A DNA stretch of 64,000 bases from Cladorrhinum sp. PSN259. Its lineage: Eukaryota > Ascomycota > Sordariomycetes > Sordariales > Podosporaceae. The stretch lies in assembly GCA_033725935.1 (NCBI GenBank), contig MU867061.1:186001-250000 (forward strand). Direction: 5' to 3'. A program made the translations under genes and the position numbers. Shown here piece by piece: positions 52,621 through 63,203 of the stretch. How positions within the stretch are numbered: the stretch's first letter is position 1; each line of letters begins with the position of its first letter. A model generated the notes under the pieces. The model saw nothing but the letters and a program-made list of their open reading frames with translations, searched no databases and was not told where the DNA came from.

Positions 52621-54939
52621 TCATGCGATTCGACTTCGGATTCTATCCCATATCCCCGCTAGCAGCCTGAGTATAGTCTTTACCTGTTCAGCTCTTGATA
52701 ATACTCCGATGGCAACCAAATAGGTTGCCCCTGAGATGACCGCTAAGACAGTCCAGAACTGGGTTCGTGTTGCAGAAAGGTTCTCTTCGTTCACGAAAAG
52801 GTCCATGCCGTAAAAGGTCTAAGGTTTAGTCAGTATCGCTATGCATAGGGTAAAAGTGGACGGGTAGATATACCGCAACAAACGTCGGAGGTAGGTACAA
52901 AATGGTAACGACCGTAAATACCAGTAAGAATTGGTTGATTTGTGTGCCTCTGACCGCTTCACGGACAGATTGCGCGTTGAAGAGCTGGGGAGATCCCATG
53001 ATATCAGCATCGATGCGGTACCTTTTTTCGCTTTCACGTTGTGGCGGATTGAAAATGGTGATAAAACACTTACTCCGTCTCGAAGACTCTCGGTTGTTTG
53101 TATCTTTCGAGATACCCTATCCTTTAATTCTTGACTCCGCAATTTGTGCTGCTCGAAAACCGTGTCCCAGTTATGCCTGATGAATGCAACTTCTTGATCC
53201 CATGTCTGTGCTTCATACGCTCCTTCGAGGCATCGGAGAGACTGTTCGCGCAGTCGCGCAACATCCACGGCAGTTTCATCTATCCAATCGCTGAACTGTC
53301 TCAAGAGCTGTAGAAGACTAAAGTAGAACTCGGAACGACTCAGCTGAAAGTTGTCGTACATGAGTTTTTGGCGGGAAGTGCTCTCAAGATAATCATTCAT
53401 CTGTTACAAGAACGTTAGTCAGCATTATACCGTGACGGCGATGTCAAGGATTTTGTTAGGGACTTGCCTTGATGCTTAGAAGTCTATTAACACCTGCTAG
53501 TGCTTCGTGCCAGTCTTTTTTCCAAGCCTCAAGAGCAGTTAGTAGTGTAAGCTGGAAGGTGGTGAGACCGCCGAGTATGCTACAGGGTATCAAGCCCGTT
53601 TCTGCCACTTTGTTGAAAGGAATCCTATCCAAGCCATCGTTGTGCGAAATCTTAACAATGGCAAATTCGCCGGGCTTTTCAGAATCGAAGTCGATGGTGA
53701 GACTCAGTGATGTCCTCCTTTCCTGGAAGATTTCACTTTTTCCGCCGAACGAGAGCGATCCGAACTCTCGATGGCAAAGAATGCCTAATGGTTTGACCTG
53801 ACCCCCGGACAGGCCTGCGGAAACTGAAATTGACCTGACCAAGAATTGAACTTCATAACACGGTGCACGCGAAAATGATAAGAATGACGAATTGTGCGAT
53901 CGAACAGAGACAGACGATCCGCCCATGCCCCACTCCATTGAGAATGTAGCAAGCCGTTCGTGGGGGCAATTGGGATCCTTGTGTTGAGCTCTGAAACCAT
54001 CCAAGTCGAACCCAGGTGGTGCGCAGCGGCACCTGTACATTCCGAGCATATCGAACATAAGTGCGATAGAATGGAACGGTAGAACTTCCCTTCCACTGTG
54101 TCCCCAAACTGAAACAGGCTCCGTAAGACTAAATCTTGGTCAGCATAAATCTGCTTTCTGAAGACGCTTTAATCAGAGGATCAAACCAGATTGTTCCGCG
54201 GCGGATTGCGTCGGGGCTGTGATCAGGCCGGTTCGACACTAGGCTCAGCTAAGTCCACATAAAAATATGAGCACATTCAATGATTAGGACTACCGGGCGC
54301 TCTCACCGTCCCCGATTTAGGCTCGACGAGTCGTAGCCAAGCCTTTTCGTTGTCATTTGAGTCCCCAACCAGATCGTAAATCCTGAATGGGAGCCTGAAG
54401 TTATTGCTAATAGTTCCCCACATCTGAAGAATATCCCAAGCTCGTTCCGGCAGGTATACTGGGTCTATCTTAAACCAGGAAGATTCAATTTCCACGACAA
54501 ATTCGCGTATCAATGCCTTGGGGACAATACATGTACCGGACGGTAGAACAAGAAAAACTTGTCGAGGCCCGCCAGCATGTTTCAGCCACTCGATAAAATC
54601 CGCACAACGAGCTTTGATCAGATCATCTGACGCTTGGATCCATTCCAAGAGACCGGGAAGTTTTGTATCATGGGATTCAGAATGGTGAGAGGAGGGCCGA
54701 GCATCAGCGAGATCAGCTGTGATTTCGGGTTTAGGTTCATGTTCAGGTTGCGTGTCATTGGTATTGTCGGCGCTTGGACGGGTTGCCTCGTGGTCAGGTT
54801 CAGTTGCCGTAGTATCCTCTTGTAGAAGCCGAAGGAGCGCAGTCTGCTGTTCAATCAACCGTTGGATAGCAACGAGAACCTCAGGTTGCGTGATTCTGGC
54901 CGAAGGTTTTGGGGTTGTCGTCATGTTTGAAGGCGTCAT
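52621..54939 (-). CDS. CorA-like (Mg2+ transporter-type) membrane protein
   Basis: Six exons: 54939..54307, 54248..54187, 54128..53468, 53400..53074, 52984..52874, 52818..52621, giving 663 residues; all phases agree. The start is the first ATG of the frame. The third intron is GC-AG (GCAAGT...AACAG). Exon 2 (62 nt) and its 3' junction are the least certain. The C-terminus is diagnostic: QTTESLRDGLFNAQSVREA, FTVVTILYLPPTFVATFYGM followed by Asp (residues about 579-604) and a second membrane helix (FWTVLAVISGATYLVAIGVL, about 620-640). CorA proteins have a GMN selectivity motif; here it is YGMD, as in many fungal CorA-like relatives that may not carry Mg2+. The N-terminal half is a large cytosolic domain with a Ser/Pro/acidic linker. 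Located in the accessory block. Confidence 0.85.
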
Positions 54940-55049
54940 CTTCTGCTTAACCTTGGGCAAAAGTAGGTCGTGAAACGGGAAAACAAAGCTCCGAGAGGGA
55001 AGAGCAAGTTAGGCAGTGATTGATCAACCCCGCCGGGCCAAAGTGGCTG

Positions 55050-55460
55050 TGTTACGCCCCGTGTGTAACAACCCCGCACACAGGCCACTGGGAGGTCTAC
55101 AGCCACTCACTGGGCCAGGAATGAGAAGACCGATAAGTTCCAGAACGACCAATTAGAAGGTGCTCGGCATGTTCGACACCAAGATCGCCAAGATCCGTCG
55201 AGCACACCGAGCACAGAGGGTGCTCGACGTACTCGACGGGTAAGAACACCATTAAGCATATCAAGCACTTCGAGCAAAGTATAAAATTACTTGGGAAACA
55301 TGTAGATAGCTTTACTATAAGTAGGGGGAGTGACTGGATGGGCACTCCCCGTCCGAGGAATCTGATATTTATCTGCAAGCTACTCTCAGTAGTAGTTCTT
55401 GTTAGAATAAACTATTGCTGAATGTAGTGACCCTCTTATCAAAAGGAGCATCCTATAACC
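55050..55460. mobile_element. LTR-like retroelement relic (tentative)
   Basis: The segment begins TGTTACGCCCCGTGTGTAAC, resembling the TGTTACG/TGTAACG ends of fungal Gypsy LTRs. It then holds GAGCACACCGAGCACAGAGG and GTGCTCGACGTACTCGACG, and an AGGGGGAGTGACTGG...GCACTCCCC stretch typical of LTR R-regions. No matching second LTR, coding region or target duplication was found. Confidence 0.35.
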
Positions 55461-55689
55461 TTCCATTACCCTATCATATAACCGTTGGCGTACTGCCTTG
55501 CAATTTATTATATTCACCTCCGGTGCGGGTTATAATAGGTTAAAGGTGGATCCCCCCCACCCCGGATTCGATTCGTTGCTGAAAGAAAGGGGGGGGAAAA
55601 ATCCTCTCGAACCCAGAGCGGCCCGAAGTGATCAAAGAATTGCTCAGCCAATCACTTCAATCCAAAACAATGTCCAAAAGAGAAAAGAA

Positions 55690-56110
55690 TAAAATAAACA
55701 CCCCTGATCCGTTATGCCGCAATCTTCTCGACTCGAAATGATTTGTAACTCCGCGTCCGTTGGTCCTCATTGGTCAAGATAACTACTAAAACCAGAAGAA
55801 GAAAAAGTTCGAAAGAAACAAGGAATATAAATATAACGTGCGTAATAAGCAAATGGGATAAATAAGCGAACAGGATACTTTTATATAAAGCTGAGATAAT
55901 TTAGCCTTTAGATCTATATAAAGGGTCGGAACTCCTTCATCAGATATGTAGCGAAAATCTATGATATTAAGAAAATTAACCTTCTATAGCTATTATAACG
56001 GCTGCCTTATATAACGTAATATAGTAGTGAATTTATATTAACTTACGGATTTGAAAGAGTAAATGATTATTTAATATATCATTATGCTACATACATAGAT
56101 CGTCCAAGGG
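55690..56110. repeat. TA-rich relic, RIP-like
   Basis: About 420 bp dominated by TA dinucleotides (TATATAAAG, TTATATAACGTAATATAG, TTTAATATATCATTAT) with few CpA or TpG. The surrounding DNA is near 50 percent GC. No protein-coding frame remains. Confidence 0.55.
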
Positions 56111-57781
56111 TCGGAGATCAACAACTGGCGCGTGACGTGGATACTAGGAAGTCAAAGACTGGATGCAAGCCATGGATTGGGGGACGGTGCGGGTGCCCAA
56201 GGAGGGCGGACGCGGTGGGTAAATACCGGGCAAACCAACAGAGCACTTGCCGTTCACGCCTGAGAGGCAACAGGGTGACGACTCCTTTGTTTTGGACGAT
56301 TTGATGTTTTGCTTGGGGAGGCCGTAAAATGGCACCGACAGCATCCGTCGAGCATCAGCGTCCTGCGAGCATCAGCGTCCTGAGCCTGTTGCTGAATCCC
56401 TTGAGCGCATTCCAGACAGAGTTTTCGAGGGCCACAAACTTGAGCACTGGCTCAGCGAATGCAGCTTGTTTTCGTCTGCCCGATTCGGAGGGTGTCATTC
56501 GGACTATAACGACTATGTGGTTATTGAGAAGGTTGCTCGGTAATTTCTTTCCCTGGACACTCGTTGCAATTTAAAGGGGCGGCAACTTTGGTTGGCATGA
56601 GTTCGTTGCAAGCCTTGGGGTGACATCGCAGGGATAGCCACAGGTAAAGGTGGGTATGACGGAGAGGCACATGGTCGTCAATCGGGCAGTCTAGTAGAGT
56701 GAGTCTTTAGGACAGAATTCGGACCGTTGACTAGAGGATGCATAGGTATTTCTTGTATGTAGCTGGGATGGGAGCAAATACGTGACAACGTAGAAGCTGG
56801 ATGATGTTAGTCGGAGAAGAAGTGGTACATAGCTAGACGATATACAACAAACTTTGCCTTTCATCAACAGCTTTAACAAACCCGCATCCACCTGATTCTG
56901 CACCTTGAAAGCTTGTGCGGCACGTGGCGGCAGACTGTTCAAGAAGATTATCTTTTGTTTAGTCCGATCAATGTTCACTTCAATTCTCACATGAACCTTC
57001 AATGTTGCACCTCTCGCTGTTCATGAAATATTCTCAGTTCTGCAGACATTTTAGACCAAGACTCTGAAAGCAACTTGGAACACTGCTGCCTGGAAATCGT
57101 CTCGTGTTCTAGTGGGATGGCACTGCTTGGCCCCCATTATGGATCGACTGTGACCACCATTTGCCGCAAACCCCGACGGCGATTTGGCAAATTGGCCCGG
57201 TGAAAACGGGTCAAACTTGAAAAAGGGAAGATGCGTTTTCTATACGCGTACTTTTACTGCAGTTGCAAATTGAGTGGTATTGGGGTGTGATTCTGGGGCG
57301 CTTGCAAGGCCATGACAAGACCAGAAAAGGCTGGTACTTGAAAACTTGTGTGGTCTTGTGCAGACATTCTTCAATTATTAGAAAAAATTCCCGATTAGTG
57401 ATGTTTTAAGTCCGAGTTCCCCACAATCGTGATTTGGTCACAAGTTCCGTGCGCCGCGATGGTCCCGTTTTCCTGGATTTTAAATCAGAAGGAGCGCCTT
57501 ATCACGTAGGCCAAGGCCAAGGCCCAAGAAAGCTCAGCCACTTTGTTGGACACGAGAATGATCTGACAGAAATTACAAGCAATGCAACCTGCCAACGCTG
57601 ACACGCATACGCCGTAAGGGGACCATTTCGAGGTGCCACACCACGTGACGGGAGTGCCCACCCATTTGAGATCAAAACATCCGCTCCTTCCACTTCCCCC
57701 TATCCGTCTCCACTTCATCATCTCCAGAATTTTCTTGAATTCGCTCGTTCAGTCACTCGCTTTAACTTTTCGACAACAAAA

Positions 57782-59230
57782 ATGCGCAGAACAGTGTTTT
57801 CGGTTCTGTTGGCCGGCGCCGGCTCCGTGTCTGCCAACCTGGAGGTCGATTTGAACTCTCGTGACTCCATCAAGTCGGCCGCCAAAACCGTAGCCTTTGA
57901 CCTCGTTAGTGAGTACAAGGGCAACCAAACTGGCGAAACCCCCGGCATCCTCTCCCAGCCCCCACCTGCAGGCGACTACTACTGGTGGAACGGTGCGGTC
58001 GTATGGTCTACTCTGCTCGACTACTGGCGCTACACGGGAGATGATACCTACAACTCCTTGACTTCGCAGGCAATACTCTTCCAGAGGGGCCAAGGCGACA
58101 ACTTCCAGCCCGCAAACTGGACAGCACAACTCGGCAACGACGACCAGGCTTTTTGGGCCCATGCGGCAATCTCGGCGGCCGAGTACAACTTCCCCAGCCC
58201 TCCGGCCGGTGGGCCAAGCTGGGTCGACCTTGCAGGAGCCGTATTCGCTGTCCAAAATGCCCGGTTTGACAATACCTGCAATGGAGGCTTGCGTTGGCAG
58301 GCACCCCTGATAAATGCGGGATACAACTACAAGAACACAGCATCCAATGCCGCATTTCTCGCGCTTGCCGCCCGTCTCTCTCGCTACACTGGCAACAGTA
58401 CATATGCGGAGGCGGCTGAGCAAACGTGGACTTGGCTGACAGAGGTCGGCTACATTGACGACAAGTTCAACGTCTTCGACGGCGCCCATGTGGAGTCAAA
58501 CTGCACTGATATCAACCCGGTGCAATTCTCTGTTGGTGCCGGTCTGCTCCTGCAAGGTGCTGCATATATGTACAACTCGGTGCGTATCTCGAATGGTCCG
58601 AGATTGTAAGCTTTGCTAACTTCTACTTGGCAGTCAACTGGAGATGCTCAGACACGCTGGCGCAACCGTCTGAGTCCCCTCGTCAATCGTACCCTCGACC
58701 AATTCTTCCCTGACAACGGGCCCTTTGTTGAACGCCCCTGCGAGCTTGAGGAGCGCGTGACATGTAACCGCGATATGCGTTTCTACAAGGGAATTGTCAT
58801 CCGCCAACTGGCCACTGCCTCTGAGCTCGCACCCTTCCTCAGCTCTGCCATCACCCCAAAACTCAAGACGTCTGCCGAAGGAGCTGTCAAGTCTTGCACC
58901 GGTGGTGAGAGCGGGAGGCTGTGCGGGTTCCGATGGACTGGGGACGATGACTCCACTACTAACGGCACAGCTAGCTTCGGGTTCCCGAACCAGGCCAACG
59001 CGCTGTCAGCTTTGTCTGTTTTGCTTGCTGATTCACAGAAGGCGCTGGGCACTGGTGCCAATCCCTCTTCCGGCGGTGGCAACAGCGGAAATGGAAATGC
59101 CAATGGAAATGGTGCCAATGGAAATGGAGCTTCCAACAACAATAACAATGGGAACAACCAGTCGGCGGGCACTTCTATTCAGGTCATGGGCGGTTTGTTG
59201 ATCGCTGGCCTGGTTGCCTCGCTGTTCTAA
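57782..59230 (+). CDS. GH76 mannan endo-1,6-alpha-mannosidase, DFG5/DCW1 type, GPI-anchored
   Basis: Exons 57782..58579 and 58634..59230 give 464 residues; the intron is GTGCGT...GGCAG, 54 nt. A signal peptide (MRRTVFSVLLAGAGSVSA) precedes LEVDLNSRDSIKSAAKT, the DFG5 family start. Catalytic acidic residues lie in LGNDDQAFWAH (Asp-Asp). Other family blocks are GDYYWWNGAVVWSTLLDYWR, CNGGLRWQ, and FNVFDGAHVESNCTDINPVQ. The C-terminus has a Gly/Asn repeat region (GNGNANGNGANGNGA) and a GPI signal (SAGTSIQVMGGLLIAGLVASLF). Family members transfer GPI glycoproteins to the cell-wall glucan and are needed for hyphal growth. Several N-X-T/S sites are present. Plasma membrane/cell wall. Confidence 0.95.
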
Positions 59231-60897
59231 GTTTTCGACCTGAAATTTGTGGAGGACAACCTGAAGCGTTATAAGAAGGATCAGCATGCGAAATTGCCAA
59301 CCGGTTCTAATTCTCTGGTTGGTTATCTACAGAAACACGGGATTTATAACTTGTGGGACCTTTTCTTTTTTTGGATAGTAAAAGCAAATATGACAAATAT
59401 CATCCTGGTCGCATTTTCTCCTGTCGATCAAAGGCAATTACAACATCTCCAGCACGCGTGCATGAGCCCAGTACCCTCCCCTCGGGTATCTCTCCGGATA
59501 TGGACTAATTGGAACCGGGGAACTCTTGGAGGTCGTAGGAATGACCACAACCTAGAACTTTTGGGAGAGCAGATTTTCTCTGTACGCTAGCGCCTAGGAG
59601 AGGTACTAGGGCTGGCATGTGTCAATGGAGGAGATATGCGTAGTTAAAGCAGGTCATTAATTCTAAGGTTTCTAGAAGAAGACCGTTGCCAACATTGATC
59701 GCCTAACGGCTTTCTGCTTTCTTTTTCCAACGGCACCGTTGCAGAGATGCGGTTTTGTGGATCTCACCATTCAGCTGATTGGAGATATATAGGTACCATG
59801 ATTCAAGGACGCGTACTTGTCAAGAATAGTAACCAGATGCCTAATTTCAGACTTTGAGGACACACGAACGAGGCGGTACCAGCGGTTGGTGACACCCAAG
59901 ATAACGCCCGTGCCAGATCCTGCAAAAGTGTCATGCAGCGCCGGGCTTGTTCCTGGTTGTTCAGCGTCGCGACAAGGCGGCACCAAGACCACCACCAAGA
60001 CCGCCATCACCACCACACAATCTTGGCAACAACCAACGAACGGCTGCTCCCGACGCCATCTCTTGGCAATGAGAAATTCGTCAGAAATGGAAAGCGGTCA
60101 ATCTGTTGCTTTGAGAATCTGAGGCGGCACAAATTATTGAGCCTCGGTGGTTTGCAGCGGAACCCTTGGTGCCCTTTCCCCCCTACCGGTTTTTTTTTTC
60201 TCCCTCCCCTCAATAATTTGCCGCTCGGAATGGCGGCATCTCTCCGCTGCACCGTCGTTTCCCGCCGGCTTACACCGCACCTTCAGACTTTCCCAATTAG
60301 GTGGGAAAGCTCCCCACTTCCATCGGCCGTTATGCGGAGAAGTGGGTCTATCAACCACCCAGGGAACGATGGACGGCTGGAAAAGCAAGGAAAATAATTG
60401 ACTTCCCACTCCTCCCCCCATCACCACCCCTCAGGCGGACCGATTACATCACAGATCCATGCGTTTAATCCGGGGTCTGACCCAGAAATGCCGCGGGACG
60501 GCGTCACACTTGGCCCTCCTATCTGTGTCTGGTAAACCGTTAGGGTAAAAAGGGACTTTTTGTTCGAGGGGGCGACGGTCGTATTTCGTCGGTAAGACAT
60601 TTCACATAGGTAGTATCTGGGAGTTTTAATCAAATACAGCCGGCAATTGCGTTTGAATGCATCCGGACTTATCTGCTCTTCCTTTTCCATCCTTTCAAGT
60701 TCTTTTTCTCATTCATCCCCTCTCCCCGGTTTTAGGGGTTTAAGCTTATTTTCTTGCTTACCCCTCATACACTATAGCTCTACCTTCCCTGTCACATATC
60801 TGAACCGCTGCGACTGCGGGACTGGTTGTTGGTTTATTTGATTTTCTGGGGAACATCGCACCACTGCACCTCTCACCACCTTCTACAGCCGCCCACC
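59231..60897. other. Intergenic region between GH76 and MFS genes
   Basis: 1.7 kb without a supported gene. Overlapping frames around 59771-60430 on both strands have no motifs. The last 250 bp are pyrimidine-rich (near 60675-60750), as expected of the MFS gene promoter. Confidence 0.6.
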
Positions 60898-62690
60898 ATG
60901 TCGGGAGGCAGGAAGGAGGATGACATCCTCGGAGTTGAAAAAGCATCAACAAACCCACAACACCCTTCTCTCGGTGGTGGTGTTGCACCAACAAAAGAAT
61001 ACGGCATGGCGCCTAAATCCAGCGTCAGCGACGACACCGACGTTAACAACACCACCCCCACAATCATGGATCCCAGCAGGCGCGCAGCGATTGAAAAGTC
61101 GCTCAAGCGCAAACTTGACACGCGATGCTCCCTCTTTGTCCTCATCTACATTATGAACTACCTCGATCGAAACAACATCGCCGCCGCCCGTCTCAAGGGC
61201 CTGCAAAAGGATTTGAGCCTTTCCGACACGCAGTACTCGACCTGCCTCAGCATTCTGTACGTCGGGTACATTCTGATGCAGGTCCCCTCCAACATCATCA
61301 TCAATCGCATCTCGAGGCCGTCGCTTTACATTTCCGTCGTCATGCTCGTCTGGGGCTTGATCTCGACGCTCACGGGCAACGTGAACAACTTTGGGAGCAT
61401 GGTGGCCGTCCGGTTCCTCCTCGGCTTCGTGGAGGCTGCTTTCCTGCCTGGAGCTCTGCTGATCCTGTCAAAGTGGTACACAAAACGGGAGCTGGCGCTT
61501 CGAAATGCGATTTTGTTCTGCGGAAACCTGATTAGCAATGCGTTCTCTGCGCTGATTGGGGCTGGTGTGCTGTCGAACATGGACGGCGTGCTCGGACATG
61601 CGGCTTGGAGGTGGTTGTTTTGGATTGAGGGAGCGATTACCATGGCTGTCGCGCTTTCGGCTGCTGTTGTGCTGCCTGATTTGCCGACGAACGCGAAGGG
61701 GTTCACCGAGGAGGAACTGGCTGTTGCGCAGATGAGGATGACGGAGGATGTTGGAGAGGCGGATACGGACTCCAAGGATCAGCGTGTGTTTGATGGGCTG
61801 ATCATGGTTGTCAAGGATGCCAAGGTTTACGTGCTGATGTTGACTTTTACCGCTTATGTCGTTGGGTTGTCGTTTAACGCGTATTTCCCTACGCTAACCG
61901 GGACTCTGGGCTTTTCTTACGTGCCGACTCTGCTCATGAGCGCGCCTCCTTGGGTTGTTGCCTGCATCTTTTCGCTATTTGTTGCGTAAGTCGTTGTCCT
62001 CGGAGACTCTTACGGTACGTTACTGACCGAGCTTTTCTTTACAGATGGGATTCGGACCGCACACAGGAAAAGGTATGTACCATCTACACGTTCAATACCT
62101 TGGTTGCTAACATTCCGGTCCACACAGTTCTTCCACATCACGGGTCCAATTGTGCTTGGTCTTATTGGTTTCATCATCAGCATGTCGACACTAAACCATG
62201 TTGCCCGTTACATAGCACTATTTCTGCAAGCGAGCTCCTATGCTGGGTGAGTTTTGATGAAATGGGAGACTTAGATCAAAATTTGCTAACTGTGAATTGC
62301 AGCTTCATCGTATTCTACTCATGGATTTCGTCATCATTCCCACGACCACCAGCAAAGCGTGCAGTTGCCCTTGCCATGGTCAATGCTTTCAGTCAGCTGG
62401 GCAATGTTGCCGGATCCTATGTTTGGGTGATGGACCCTAACAACCAAAAGCGCACCGGATTCCGGAAGAGTTATGGCGTTGTGATGGCCATGTTTGGAGT
62501 AGCCATCATTGGCTGTTATATCTTCAGGGTCATGCTTGTGCGGCTGAATCGCAAGCTCCAAGCCGGTGAAGATGCAGGGTGGGAGACGCACGCCGATGTT
62601 GCTGCACGCACGGCGCAGGTTGAAGGATTGACGGACAACAGTGTTGAGGGAACGACCAAGTTGAAGGCTGGGTTTAGGTATCTGATTTGA
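60898..62690 (+). CDS. MFS permease, anion:cation symporter (Dal5/TNA1-like)
   Basis: Four exons: 60898..61985, 62045..62072, 62128..62246, 62303..62690, giving 540 residues; exon 2 is only 28 nt. All introns are GT-AG. Twelve membrane segments are expected. The family blocks are MNYLDRNNIAAARLKGLQKD, STCLSILYVGYILMQVPSN, VRFLLGFVEAAFLPGALLIL, SKWYTKRELALRNAILFCGN and AWRWLFWIEGA. C-terminal SSSFPRPPAKRAVALAMVNA and GNVAGSYVWV also fit. Members import allantoate, nicotinate, pantothenate, biotin or similar carboxylates at the plasma membrane; the substrate cannot be told. The N-terminal about 65 residues are polar and cytosolic. Confidence 0.93.
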
Positions 62691-63203
62691 GTCTTATACG
62701 TCAGATCCAGAAGGGATGGAAGGGTTGCACCGGATTATCAAATTTTATTGGAAAGGGAAAGGGGGGAAGTTATGTCTATGAGGTATTGATGGAGTAGTAT
62801 TGGATAGGGGTTAGTAGTTAACAAAGGTAAAATCTGTCAACAGTTCTAAACTGTCACGGTTCATACCTATTCACCATCGGCTTAGACATTTAGACCCTGG
62901 CTACGGGATTTGACTGGTTTGGTTGGTATGTTGGTCATCACATGGGCCCGGTAACTTTATCGGATTTACCCCTCTATGATGTGGCTTTCGCATACTGGAC
63001 TGCCAATGTCAACAAAGAACAAAGGAAACAATCCACACAAAGCTTGGCCTCGAGTGTTCCCGGATCCGGAAGATGAAAATTCGGCCGTCTTTATTTGGTG
63101 CAGCTTAAAAGCTAGCAGCCATATTATCAAACAGTGGGCGCCACGAGGTTCAACAAGCCACTCAACAGCAGGAAATTAACAAGGTCAACAATTTCGAGAG
63201 GTT
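62691..63203. other. Spacer between MFS gene and right-edge gene
   Basis: 513 bp; AT-rich 3' flank of the MFS gene, then the promoter of the right-edge gene. An in-frame TAA at 63177-63179 closes the right-edge reading frame upstream. Nothing else seen. Confidence 0.6.

Larger units (their letters stand above)
54940..57781. other. Relic-rich spacer before the GH76 gene
   Basis: 2.8 kb. An LTR-like segment lies at about 55050-55460 and a very TA-rich stretch at about 55690-56110. Small frames at 56329-56574 and 56691-57002 have no motifs. 57490-57781 is the promoter of the GH76 gene. Confidence 0.5.

Noticed and set aside
55535..55580. tRNA-like GGATTCGATTC word
   Set aside because: T-arm does not match the tRNA consensus and no acceptor or anticodon stems pair.
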